DNA of 64,000 nucleotides from Copromyces sp. CBS 386.78 (Eukaryota; Ascomycota; Sordariomycetes; Sordariales; Sordariaceae), in assembly GCA_030685235.1 (NCBI GenBank), contig MU839091.1:496001-560000 (forward strand). The letters are read 5' to 3'. Position numbers and translations under genes: made by a program. Positions 23,320 to 35,770 of this stretch are shown one piece after another. The stretch's first letter is position 1. Every line of letters starts with the position of its first letter. The notes beneath the pieces are model-generated. The model ran no database searches and was not told the DNA's origin. It saw only the letters and a list, made by a program, of their open reading frames with translations.

Positions 23320-25042
23320 TCACCTCCGGGTCGAAATACAATATGTCCCGCTAGCGCCAGTCCAGCTGACATAGCCTTCAGGATACGTCAAGTGCTCGAC
23401 ATCCAGGATCGACGTGGCCACGTCGTTCTCGGCATTCTTGTTGTCGTGCACAAACGTCTTGAGCGAGATGATCTTGCATCCGATCTTGAGGTCCAGAAAC
23501 ATGCTGACGAGGTTATCGTTGAGCTGCGATGTGAAGGCCTGGTTGTTGACGAGCACCACGTCGGCCCGCTTGAGCACCTCGAGGATCTTCTCGTTCTTAC
23601 GGAAGTCCCCTCTCTCCAGGCGCACTTTGCCGGACTTGATACCCCACAGCCGGCAGCGGGCCAGAAACTCGTCGTACTGCGCCTCGGCCAGGTTGCACGC
23701 GTTCTCCATCATTTCGCAGCCCCAGCTCTCGCACCCAATCTCCAGCGCCGCCTGGAGCGTCACGTTGCCGACGCCCGAGCCGAGATCGACAAACACCTTG
23801 TCCGAGGTCAGGTTAGTCCGCTCCAAAATATCCGAGATGAAAGGGTGGTTGAGTTCGCCGTAGACATTGTCGCTGCCGTTCTGGTACTTGGCTAGGAGCT
23901 CGACCCGTGGGGCGACGGTGCGGTCGTATACCTGGTCGAGGATGAAATCAACCAGCTCGCGCGGTATCCCGTGCATCTTGTCGAGGTTTCGCACAATGAC
24001 GCCCCTGCGCATAAGCTTGAGAAGTTCGTCGTTGTATTCGCGGAGGGCGGCTTTGAAGCCGAGGCCGTCGGATCGGTTTTTGCTCTTGACGAGCTTGCGG
24101 AGGATGCCGGTCTGGTGGTCAAGGAAGATCTTGCCCTCTTCGTCTGTGAGATAGATCGAAGCCACTAGTTGTACTACTTTTTCAATGTCCTTGACGGCGT
24201 CAATCTTATCTTTGCCTTCTACCAGTTCGTATCTATAATGCGCACAAGTGACAAGTTAGCTTCATGCTATGTTTTTGAGGCGGGGTATGTATGAATGGGA
24301 GGGAAGGGGGTGGGGAGAAAGGTGAAGAAAGGAAATCATAGAAAAGGATAGTCACCCACCGTTCAGGATACCTGACCCCAGGATATTGCAACCTCACAGC
24401 GACCTCCTCGTTTTTCAAGCCCAGCGCGGCCTTGCACTTGTGTTCCAGGCTCGCGACCTTGGCCGCGTGTATGATTCCCGGGCCGGGTATCCGTTCCACC
24501 TGGTCCACATCCTCGCCCTTCCAGATCTTGGGGTGTCGTAGCTTCCTGTTCACATCGACGGGTCGCTCATCGTGCACTCGTTTACGACGCTTGCGCGCGT
24601 CCAGGTTGTCCTCCCAGTTTTCGTCCCCATTGCTGTCCGAATCCGAGTCCTCGGAGAAGTGCGGGCTGATGGGCGACCGGCTCGAGGCCTTGGTCGCGCG
24701 GCGCTTGCGGCTGCTCCGGCCGTCGCCGTTGATGGACGGGTTGGGCGACGCGCTCTGGACCCGTCGTGGAAGCGAGGTGGTGCTAACCTTTGTGAGAGAG
24801 GCGCGGGCGGAGGAGATAGAGGTGGTGTGGCTGGTTCCGTTGAGTCTGGATGTGGACGAGGCGCGCGACAGAGATGACCCCGCGCCCGCGGTCCGGATGT
24901 TTCTGGAGTGTTGTGAGGAACCGGTGGTGGGTATGCTCGAGGAGGATGTCGACGCTTTGAGTTTGGGGCGCTCGACGGTCTCGCGGACGGTGCGGATCTC
25001 GGTCTTGATTTTGAACTTTGATTTTTGGTTGAAAATGCTCAT
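23320..25042 (-). CDS. dot1: Histone H3 lysine-79 methyltransferase DOT1
   Basis: DOT1 methylates H3K79 on nucleosomes and acts in silencing, the DNA-damage checkpoint and transcription elongation. Exons on the minus strand are 25042-24360 and 24232-23320, giving 531 aa. Residues 1 to about 200 are a basic, Ser/Arg-rich tail ([18 protein letters not shown], later [13 protein letters not shown]), the usual nucleosome-binding extension of fungal Dot1. The catalytic DOT1 fold includes the SAM-binding [12 protein letters not shown] (DLGSGVG at about 377-383), the acidic GCEMMENA, and the active-site NNQAF (about 457-461). The splice joins YPE-R to YELVEGKDK in frame. Confidence 0.96.
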
Positions 25043-28000
25043 GTTTCCTATCTTTTCCGCCTCCCGGTCGTTCGGTCGTTTCGCTTTGCGTGGCCGGCTG
25101 TTGATGTACCTTGACAGTGCAGTATATGGGTTACTGATAACAGAAAAAATAGAGAGAGACAAGAATAGGACGACGACGAAGAAGAGGGGCGCAAGGCGTA
25201 GAGAGAGACTAGTCGAGCTGTACGGCGTAGCTAGGTAAGGGTATCGATACGCTCTTTTGGAGTTTCAAACGACAGAAGTGGGTTCGAAGATCGAGCTTCA
25301 GTTTCGTGGAGCAGGCTGAGCAGGAAAAATGATAGTACAATGGATTGGGGTCTCTTCGCTTCGGGAGGCGTGCGCCGAGAAAAGGCGCGGCGCGACGGAA
25401 AAGGTGGACTCGCCCCGTTCTTAGTTCGGTGGGATTGTTCGGTGGGTATCCCGTCTCGGCGGAATCTAGTAACGAAATGCCTTTGCGTCTCGGGTCTGGT
25501 CCACGGGGCAGGGAGTGGGTAGGGTGTTTTGATGTGTATGTAGTGTAAGTACTCGCTCGCTACACTCTGTATACTCTGTATGTGGAGGAAATGTTAGGGG
25601 CTCGAAAGGCTGAAATATGTAATGAGCGCTCGGCGACAGGTGAACCGAATCTGTTGGGTATATGGCATAGCAAGGCTGGGCTGGGGGACGTGCAACAAAG
25701 ATGTATCTTCCTGCAGATGTTGATATCCAAGGTGAAGAAAAGGGCAGGAACAGTGGATAAGGCGACAGACAAAGAGGGACAGTGAGACAGACAAAGAAAA
25801 AGGTGAGGAAAATCAAAAATGCCGATTCCATCCACCATGCCGCTGCAGAATCGCCTGGACTCCCACAAGACTCCCCAGCGGGTTGCGACCTTGCGACCCT
25901 GACCTTCCCGTCGGCGTCCAATCCCGCTGCTTGGGCGTGAGGCGGTTTGACAGCTGCAATATCTCGCCGGCGTCGCCGCATGGCCAATCCTGTAGCCTGC
26001 AGCTTGCTGCCAGTCATTATCTTTCTCCAAGTGATCATGTGACTCTCTTTTTAGAGGCTGCACGGACCAGCATCTTGTTGTTTCCGTTCACCGAGGTGAG
26101 ACTACGGGTTCGGGTCCCATTGGCCTCGCCGACGGTGAACAGTTCGTTCCGGGCCAAGCATCAAGACGCGATCTTTAACTTCACATCGGTCAGGATGCGG
26201 ATGGACAGGTAAACGATGAAGATGGTTAATTGTATCTGATTGATTAATGGACATTTTTAAATGCGGGTGAGTAGCATTAAACGTGAAGAAACTGAACATC
26301 CGCCTTTCCGTCGTTCCGTACTGACAAAACGTTGACATTTCATCCTGTTCTTTCTTGGGTGATAAATCATCTGGCTTTGTTGAGATTTCTTATCTTGAAG
26401 CTTTCCATGTTTCCATCGTGGATCCGGTAACCGGATGATGGACCTGTCATTGTCAGTATGGGTAGGGACGGAGGCACGCACTTATGAAGCAGCAAGGTTG
26501 AAATATTTCGACGTCGCCTTACAGCCCACAGCCTTGTAAGCCGCGCTTCAAACCTGTGATGTCCACACCCCGACATGGCCATCAACAATGCAGTCGGTAC
26601 ATCTTACCGACGGAAGCACTCAAACACCGGCCCGCCCACGTAGTTGAGCTACCGGAATCGCACATACATAACGTTTTACCTCTTGTCATCACATGTGCAC
26701 TCTGGCCGAGAGAAAGAGGAAAAACGGTTGATCGATGATCAGTATGGACAATCACCAACTGAACCGTTCGCTGCCGATTTGTGCCGTGGCCGACAGCGGC
26801 CATTCGGAGTCCGTCTTGGCAGTGACATGCGTTGAATATCAAAGACTGGCAAAGCACGATGGAGGGCCAAAAACATGATGCAAGGTGGCTTGGAGGTTCA
26901 CCAATTTTGTGGTGATGAAGCTTGATGGTATTCGATGGCTTCAAGTTTTCCAGGGTCTTGGGCTTGTTTTGTTTGTTTGATGATGCGCGGGAATGAGGTT
27001 GCACTGATTGTGGCCCTACAGTATCCAGATTCCAGACCGCGCCAAGCATTTCCATGACCCACAAGCCGGCAGTCCCACTCTTTGTGACGTCATGGGCTTG
27101 CGATCTCATGCGCTGGATTCTTGAACATGATCAAAGTCGCGTTTTTGTTTGCAACAGCGCACGGAAATTGGTCTCCTTTTTGTGCTCGATGTTGAGCAAA
27201 TGGCCTAATGCCAAAGCGAGGTCTTTCATCTCGGAAGTTACGTCAAGCAAACTCATGATATCTGCCACGTTCTAGTCACGGGTTGGGAGAAGAGAGGAGA
27301 AGTTTTGACACTCGGAGGGAGTTCAACCATTCTCGATCAAAGGACCGATCATAATGGATGATGGACATAATGTCAGTTAGTGCGGTGGTCCACCGAGTGC
27401 TCCAAATGAGATAAGAGGTGGGTGACCCTGACACCCACATGCTGCGGGTCTCCATGCCGATGTCAGGCAGCTTCCTCGAATTTGTTTCGTTTCTCATTGC
27501 AGAAAGAAAGCAGAAACGTGGACGTTGGTGGAGGAGGAAGGGGATCGATGTGCGATCCCCTTCCTCCCAGCAGGGCTGGGGATGGGGGGAGGGAAGCCAG
27601 CTTAAGTGCTGCCCTGGCTGCCCTGTTGCGGCAGACCCGAGCAGTTGTATCACCAAGATGGCTGGCCACCGCAGCAGTAAACACAAAACACAAGCGGGTG
27701 GCCTGATATTCTCGAGAGTGACAAAGAGGCACCTAGAGGCATCTTGAGGCCGTCTGAACTGCCGTTTAATTAGCATGAGGGACTGATTCACACTGCCGAC
27801 GTCGCGCAAGTGCTCCGTTTGTGTGCATCTCGGTGCAGCCACGGGGTGTGCCAGCCCCTCACCTGGAGGGTCTTTGTTTCAAGACGAACCAGAAAAGGCC
27901 CATTTCGAGATTTCGGAGAGGGTTGAAGGTGTGACGCACGTATTGAATCCGTTGCTTAGCTTTGGTGAAGCTCACACGGCTCAGACCCCCTGGCTGCCCA

Positions 28001-28925
28001 ATTGGCGTCAAGACCCCCGTCGATATCTCAACCGATCGTCACGGTTACCACCCGAGTCCCAACTTTTCCATGGAGTGTGCCTTGAGCTTCACCCTTGTCT
28101 GGCAGAGAGCTCCGTGAAGGGATCGAGTCGATAATCACCTGGAATGTGTTTACTAACCCTTCCGGGAAGTGAATAGCAGGTAAATGCTCGTGTTCAAGAG
28201 AGAAAGTCCCAGGGAGATTGGCCAAGAATGATGAGCAACAGTGAAAAGGGACTCGGAAAAAAGCATGGCATCGTCACTCCCTCAGATTCCCTTTTCTTTT
28301 TCTTCTGAGATTTCTTCAGCACACCTGCTTCAGATGTAGACCCCCCTGCTTCGCCTACGCTCTTGCCTTATCTACCCCCCCGGAAACAGGCCTGGGCTTT
28401 CTGCTTCCTCAAAGGCTGTCCAACCCCAATGTCTTGCGTGCCTTCCCTATGACGCATGCCATCCCTCCGTGCCGAAGGTTGCTCCCACGTCACTCAAGAA
28501 ACAGAACCTGGCGTCAATGGAAGCATCAAGCAAGCTGCCCGCCCGGAAACGCACTAGTAACTGAACTCTGCTTTTGGTCCCTTCCTGCTATAAACCGACT
28601 TATACCGCCCGCCCCGTCTCCATTTCAACCCTTCACCTGCATCGATCTCGACTTGGACCTATTGCCATTAATTTCTTTCCTCAGTACCAAAACAACAACA
28701 CTACGATACCCGATACCCAATACCCAATACCCCCGGCACTCGTCCACGTTTAATCGTCGTTTGCTTTTCCAAGTTGAGGACCGATATTCGAATATTTCAG
28801 CATCCTACCCGCCTCTTCACCTCACGGTTTTCTATTTTGTTTTCCTGTGATACCCAGCAACCATACCAACAGACACCCCAATACCTCTGCGCCGTCCTTT
28901 GATTTCAGTTCTTTAATCAGTCAAC
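25043..28925. other. 3.9 kb gene-poor divergent interval between DOT1 and the HAM1-like gene
   Basis: I scanned both strands and found no frame with family motifs, consistent introns or good start context. The largest frames (27276-27842 minus, 26582-27109 minus) look random. There is no tRNA B-box match that I could support. The last few hundred bases are C-rich leader-like sequence with a small tandem repeat (ATACCCAATACCCAATACCC near 28713-28734). Possible contents are long leaders, a noncoding RNA or distal regulation. Confidence 0.5.
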
Positions 28926-31765
28926 ATGGCCACCGTCAACGGAAAGGCAAACGTCAACCGACCAGTTGACGCCAAGCAGAAGGAGGCCGATGTCAACCGC
29001 AAACTTCAGTTCTACGGAATCGCCAGCGCTTTCCAGCACGGCAAGGTTCCTTCGGTATGGACTACCCACAGCCAGGTCCAGTCGCATTTGGATATAAAGC
29101 ACGATGCTGACTGTTGTCGTGTAGAACGACCAAATCGATGTTGCGTTGAACAGCTTCCTCCAGTCCAAGGCGCTCGCAAACCCATCCAAGAAGCTCTCCA
29201 CCGAGGGACAGGCGCTTGTTGCCGATTTCAGGGAGGTTGTGAGACAAGCCAAGAATCTCCTGCTCTCCAAGAACGACGGAAACCTTCTCCAGGATTTCAT
29301 TTGGCAGACAGAGCAGTGGGACCCCAAGGCTGTCAACGTCCCTGGTGCCCCTGTGAATAAGGAACAGGCCCAGCAGCATGGCAACCAGGCCCTCGAGGGA
29401 TTGCGTACTCTGGGCACTCTCATTATTACCAACGGCCAGTTCCGCAAGCTGCGTAAGTTGAACTGTCTAATGTGGTTGTAGACATTTGCTTGATAAAGAT
29501 GCTAACAATTACCAGTCAAGGATGCCACTGTTTTGCTCCGTGACATCGCTGGCGATGCTGCTACCAATGCCGCCGCTCGCGTGCGACCTTCCCAGGAGGA
29601 TCTCCAGCAGATTGATGCACCCGCTGCCGATCACACTTGGCACGAGAAGCCTGAGTTTTCCCGCGATCAGGTGAAGAGCAAGTTCAACGACTTTTACAAG
29701 GGAAACCCCAAGGAGGACGCGAAGCACGTTATGGGCGAGGCCACCTCTGCTGCTCACCCTGATGGGTCTGCCAACCCCAGAGATTTGGCCAACACCGCTG
29801 CTCACGATGGCCGCACTGGCGGCTCTTCCGGAATCGACGCTCAGAAGGGTGTCTCCGCTGCTGCGAACACCGCTCAGCGCAAGATTGACCAGAATCTCGA
29901 TGATGAGACCAGGGAGAAGGCTAAGAATAAGAAAGAGGAGTACAAGGCCCGCACCAGGGAGTACTTCCAGAAGAAGGTTCCCAAGGAGCGTCGTGAGCAG
30001 ACCATTTGGCGCTTGAAGGTATGTTCATGCCGAGCAATGCTAATTTCAGCCGAAAAAGTGCTAACATTTTATGTAGAAAATGGTCGTCGAATGCCAGCAA
30101 CACCCTGATTACCAGCGTGCAATTACCACTTTGCTCAACCTCGCCGAGGAGTACGGTAGCCACGCCAGCAGACTTGCTCAGGGAGGCACTGGTACTGTGA
30201 AGGAGACCCGTACCGCTTTGGCCCAGGCCGAGGGTGATCTCAAGACTCTCATCGAGCGCTTTGCCAACGGCACATCCAGCGATGATCTGTGGGCTTCTAT
30301 CAACACCATCTATGAGGATGCCGACAGAGATCCTGAGTTGAAGAACTGGTTCAAGGCCATTAACAGCTACATTCGCCGCTGCCTCCAGGAGGAGGGCTAC
30401 ATTCTCGACGATGCTTCCAACGAGGAGTGGAACCGCCTCTACGACCACGGCAACTACCTCCTCCGCAACAAGTATCGCGCCCATACCGACCGCATTGTTG
30501 ATGAGCTCAAGTTCTTGGCGGATCAGTTCGACCAGGATCCTCAAAACAAGAGCTTTGCGGCATCCCTCAACAAGCTGTTCACCGACCTTGGCAACGATGA
30601 GAACGGCAAGCCTACCTTCAAGCCCCATCTCATCAAGGATTTGACCGACGTAATCATTCCCGCCATGTTCGAGAATGTAGCTTACATTCCGGTTCCCCGT
30701 ATCGAGTACTCGGATCCCCAGATCGATGCTGTCATCGAGAACCTCGTCCTTGAAAGCGATAACTTCATGCCCAATGTCCTCGAAGTTGCTAGTGAAAATT
30801 ACATGCGCTTTGGTCGCAAGAAAATCGCCAACAAGAACAAGATGGCCGTTGACGTCAAGGTTGCTGGTATCCAGATGGATCTGCGTGATGTGAGCTACTA
30901 CATCAAGCGGAAGCAGGGCTTCCCATCGCTCAGCGACACCGGTATCTTCAACATTTTGCTTGAAGGCGATGGCTTCACCTTCCGGATGAAGATGTCTTCT
31001 GCAGATGCTAAGGACAGGCAGAACTTCTTCAAAATCGACAAGGTGGATGTCGATGTCAAGAACTTGCGTATCAAGTTGATCAAGTCCAACCACAAGCTGC
31101 TTTTCAACCTCTTCAAGCCCATCATGCTCAAGGTTCTCCGCCCCGGTCTTCAAAAGGCTCTTGAGAAGGCCATTCGTGACCAGGCTTCCAGACTTGACAG
31201 TATGCTGTACGAGATCAAGCAGGAGGCTGACAGGGCTCTTGATGAGGCTCGTGAGGATCCTGAGAAGACTCCCAACATCTACAATCGCTACGTCACGGCG
31301 GCTCAGAAGAAGGTCCTCCAGGGTAAGCAGAAAGCCCAGGGCGCTGTTGCCGACAAGAAGGTCAACTATGCTGTTACCAAGGAGGATAGCATCTTCCCCC
31401 ACATCCACCTTCCTGGCGGAATCAGCTCCAAGGCCACGGAATACAAGGATCTCGCTCGCAAGGGAGACAAGTGGGAGAGCCCCGTCTTCTCAATTGGCTC
31501 TGCTGGAAAGAGTCACGACATCCCTGGCGCTCCTCGTGTTGTTCGCAAGCCGCACGCTGCCACTAACCCGCACACTGCCACTAATGGTGCAGCCCACGGT
31601 TCTGGCAACGGCTACGCGCTCCACGGCGGTCCTGGCGCGAACGTCGGCAACGGTGGCCTGAACGTTCCCGGTGGCAACTACCTTCCTAGCGACCCTGCTG
31701 TGAGCGGTCATGGTATGAAGAATGTCGGCAGTGCACCTAACGGCCGCGTTGCTGTCGGTGTTTAA
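28926..31765 (+). CDS. HAM1-like protein (DUF5923/DUF4449), predicted lipid-binding
   Basis: Exons are 28926-29054, 29125-29452, 29516-30018 and 30077-31765, giving 882 aa. The N-terminal HAM1_N-type helical region (FYGIASAFQHGKVPS, then NDQIDVALNSFLQSKAL) is followed by a central part with VVECQQHPDYQRAITTLLNL. The C-terminal HAM1_C region contains GIQMDLRDVSYYIKRKQGFP and KMSSADAKDRQNFFKIDKV, which resemble the tubular BPI/SMP-like lipid-binding fold. The last ~80 residues are His/Gly/Asn/Pro-rich. The family name comes from hyphal anastomosis, but molecular function is not established. Codon use is strongly biased, suggesting high expression. All introns have clean GT/AG sites. Confidence 0.85.
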
Positions 31766-32518
31766 AGACAAGACATGAGATGACGTTTCTTTGGAATGAC
31801 CTGGAAAGCTGGCTTTGCCAAAATAATGACTGAACGCTGAATACGTACGGGAGGAGTACTGAAAGGTACATGATTTATACCCATTGCAGTCTAATTGTAG
31901 GATGGAGGAAGCAAGTCAAACAAATACCCAAGGAGGAAGGAAAAGAAAGGGATACCCAGAGACTGCGTAATACGGTTCGATTGGCTTTACTGAGCACCTA
32001 ATTTTCCTTTGTAATATTTCAGCTACGGTTTCTTAACACTAAGTACGCTCCCTACGAAGCTCTAGTCAAAGGAAGATAGTCGGTTAATACTACTTGTTCT
32101 CTAAAACTTGATCACTCTTGCTGCACTCGTGATGGTCGGTCGTTGTGCTCGTGTAAGTGGTAGTGCAAAGACCAAAGGGTTAGGGTTTTACCAGTGTCTG
32201 TCAAATTGCCAAGTTCAAGTGCGACACTGTACCCTGCCAGCCCCTGTAACCCGCAGCGCGTCATAGTGAACTCTTGCTCCAGGCAACAACCGCGTTCTGA
32301 ACAATGAAATGAGCAAAAGAACTGACATAAGAGTGGTTTAACTTGGACACTTCATACTTTCTTTTTATTTCCGCAAGAATTTTGAACTTGGGTTTTGTTT
32401 CCAAGTCGTAATCTCATTGTGATGATTTAACACACCCAGACACGGTTGAATCACCTTGAAAACACAACCATTTCGAAGTAGCGAATGTGAAAGGCTATCA
32501 CGCATTCACACATTCACA
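31766..32518. promoter_or_regulatory. Interval upstream of DNA ligase 4 with telobox
   Basis: It contains the 3' UTR of the HAM1-like gene and the promoter of the ligase gene. A telomere-type GGGTTAGGGTTTT lies at about 32178-32190. No gene is supported. Confidence 0.5.
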
Positions 32519-35500
32519 ATGAATACCAACAGGCGATCCAGGTCCCCAGACGAGGAGGCATTAGAAGAAGACCAACGCCAGTATGGGCTAGGTACCATGA
32601 GCCTAGAAGAACTAGATGAGCAGTGAGTTCACATCCCCATGCATGGAAATCCCCATCATATGTCCAATCCGGTCAATCCACTAACCCGAAAAACCAGCTT
32701 CCCAAACCGCCCCCGCAACCACTCCAAAACCTTCCCCTTCTCCGACCTCTACCGCACCCTCTTCAACCCGCTCATAGACTGCAAACCCTCCACCTCCGGC
32801 GGCGGCCCCATCCGCGGTCCCAAGCCGGGCCGAGGCGGCCACTTCTCCTCCAAAGTCTCCTACCATGAACAGCGCCGCCACATCATCGAGCGCTTCATGT
32901 CCCGCTGGCGGTCCGAAGTCGGCAACGATTTCTACCCTGCCATGCGCCTCATCCTGCCCGACAAGGACCGCGATCGTGGGGTGTATGGGCTGAAGGAGAA
33001 TAGCATTGGGAGGTTGCTGGTTAAGGTGATGAAGATTGATCGGAACTCGGAGGATGGGTATAATCTTATGCATTGGAAACTCCCCGGACAGAGTGGCATC
33101 AGTAGGTCGATGGGCGACTTTGCAGGGAGGTGTTTCGAGGTGGTTAGCAAGCGGGCAATGAGGAGCGAGCCGGGCGGGATGACGATTGCGGATGTTAATG
33201 TTTTGCTTGACAGGCTGGCGGGGGCCAGTGGTGAGGCGGAGCAGATGCCGATTTTCGACGAGTTTTATCGCGGGATGAATGCCGAGGAGGTGATGTGGTT
33301 GGTGAGGATCATACTGAAGGGTATGAAGGTTGGCGCTACGGAGCGGACGTTTCTTAACTTGTGGCATCCGGATGCGGAGGCGCTGTTTAGTGTGAGCTCG
33401 AGTTTGAGGAGGGTATGTTGGGAGTTGTATGATCCCGAGTTTCGACTGGAACAGCAGGAGACGGGGATCAAGCTGATGCAGTGCTTCCAGCCGCAGCTGG
33501 CGCAATTTCAGATGACCACGACGTTTGATAAACTGGTCAAGAATTTGGGGGTTACGGAGGAGAACCAGGAGTTTTGGATCGAGGAGAAGCTGGATGGCGA
33601 GAGGATGCAGATGCATATGATGGAGGATGATACCGTGCCGGGAGGGTTCCGGTTTGCGTTTTGGTCGAGAAAGGCCAAGGATTATACGTATCTTTATGGC
33701 GAGAGCTTGGGAGATGAGCAGTCTGCGCTTACACGGCACCTGCACAAGGCCTTCAACGACGGCGTAAGGAACCTGATTCTTGACGGAGAGATGATTACGT
33801 GGGATATCGATATCGACAAGATGGTGCCCTTTGGAACGCTTAAGACGGCCGCGTTGGAGCAGCAGAAGAACCCGTCTAAAGCCGGTCCTCGGCCCCTCTA
33901 CCGTGTCTTCGACATTCTACTGCTAAACGACAAGCCTCTGACAGAGTACACCCTCAACGACCGGCGGAGAGCCCTCGAACGCGCTGTCGTCGGTGCTCAC
34001 CGCCGCTTGGAGATCCTTCCCTTCGAGCGAGCCACCTCCCCAGACGCCATCGAGCCGCTTCTGCGACGAGTCGTGGCCGAAGCATCAGAGGGTCTCGTCC
34101 TCAAGAATCCGCGCTCGCGCTACTCGCTCAACAGCCGCAACAACGACTGGATCAAGGTCAAGCCGGAGTACATGTCCGAGTTCGGCGAGTCGATGGACTG
34201 TGTGGTAGTAGGCGGCTACTTCGGCTCCGGCCGACGCGGCGGCACGCTCTCCTCCTTCCTCTGCGGTCTGCGCGTCTCTCAAAACTTGATCGAAAGCGGC
34301 AAAGCAGCGACCGCCGAAAAGTGTCTTTCCTTCTTCAAAGTCGGCGGTGGCCTCAAGGCGGAGGACTACGCCGAGATCCGGCACCACACCGAAGGGAAAT
34401 GGCAAGATTGGGACCCTTCCAATCCTCCAACGGAGTACATCGAGCTCGGCGGAGGGGAGAGATTGCAGTACGAGAAGCCGGACGTGTGGATCCGGCCGAG
34501 CGACTCGGTCGTCATCTCAGTGAAAGCCGCCAGCATCACGCCAACAGACCAGTTCGCCATGGGCTGGACACTGCGGTTCCCGCGGTTCCGCAAGCTGCGG
34601 CTCGACCGCGCGTGGGACTCGGCGCTGGACATGGACGAGTTTGAAGTCTTAAGATCCAAGATCAAGGACCAGGAGCAGGAGCGCAAGAAGATGGAGATGG
34701 AGAATCGCAAGCGGAAACCGGCGACCAAGCGCGCGAGGAAGGATCTGGTTATTGCTGGCATGTCGGATCCTTCGTCTTCTTCTGCCGCCACACCGGTGAT
34801 TGCCCCGCGAGAAACGCGCGAAGCCAGCACCCGCTTGTTTGAGGGCTTAGGCTTTTGCGTCCTTTCGGAATCTCTTAAACCAAACAAGATGGCTAAACCA
34901 GCCCTGGAGAAACTCATCAAAGACCACGGCGGCCGCATCCGCCAGCAGGTGGTAGACCGCTCTGGTGACCAGGAAAAGATAATTATCCCCATAGGAGACA
35001 AGAACGTGGTTAAAGTGGCTAGTCTGAGGAAGGCGCAGCCGGAGATGGATATCATTAGGCCTAAATGGGTGTTTGACTGTCTGGCGCAGCCCATGTCACG
35101 AAAAGAGAAGGGGTATCTCCTCCCCTTTGAGCCTATCCACATCTTCCACGCTGGTAGCGAACAAACGCAAGAACAAGCGGAAGAAGCGGTGGATAAATTT
35201 GGAGATAGCTACGCCCGGGACTTGGCTGACATAGACGAGTTGAAGGCTGTTATGCAGGGGATGGAGTCTGATGAATATGTTTCTGATTCAGACTGGGATT
35301 CAGATGCTGGATCCAAGAGCCGAGGAGGAGGGTTCGACATGAACTACTTCCTAGATCACCTAGAAGAGCAGGGTGCTTTGCTAGAGGAGCTACGATCGTT
35401 TATGTTTCGGCGGTGTCGGGTTTTCTTTGCTTTAGCCGGTGTTGACAACGGACACGGGGCAGCACAAAGCAGAGCCTTGAGACTAAGGAATTATATCCGC

Positions 35501-35770
35501 TTTGGCAATGGGACGGTAGTTGACGAGCTGGAAAAAGCGACGCATGTGGTTGTTGTTACTGCTTCTTCTGGTTCTGGTTCTGGGTTAGGCGGAGAGGCGA
35601 GTAAGAATGCAGCAAAGACGGAGGAGAGAGAGATGGCGGCGGAGATCAGGTACAAGATTAGCTTGGGAGAAATGGGGAGTCCGGTGCCGAGGATTGTGAA
35701 TGGGGAGTGGGTAAACGAGTCGTGGAAGGAGGGGACGGTGGTTGACGAGGAGGGGTATGTGGCGGGGTGA
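32519..35770 (+). CDS. lig4 (mus-53): DNA ligase 4 (non-homologous end joining)
   Basis: This ATP-dependent ligase, with XRCC4/Lif1, seals breaks in NHEJ. The Neurospora gene is known as mus-53. Exons are 32519-32622 and 32698-35770, giving 1,058 aa. Domain order: N-terminal ligase domain (FPFSDLYRTLFNPLIDC), adenylation domain with active-site lysine K332 in EEKLDGERMQMH, then VLKNPRSRYSLNSRNNDWIK (motifs IV-V) and the OB fold (VVVGGYFGSGRRGG). Two BRCT domains follow, with RLFEGLGFCVLSES and a second near LRSFMFRRCRVFFALAG, separated by the linker that binds XRCC4 in this family. The short first exon encodes an acidic tail and fits by phase and start context. Confidence 0.96.

Noticed and set aside
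26100..26125. GGGTTCGGGTCCC as a tRNA T-arm
   Set aside because: A58 of the T-loop is missing and no cloverleaf can be drawn.
27276..27842. Minus-strand 188-codon frame in the 3.9 kb gap
   Set aside because: No motif, no splice support, and open frames on the other strand over the same stretch. It looks random.
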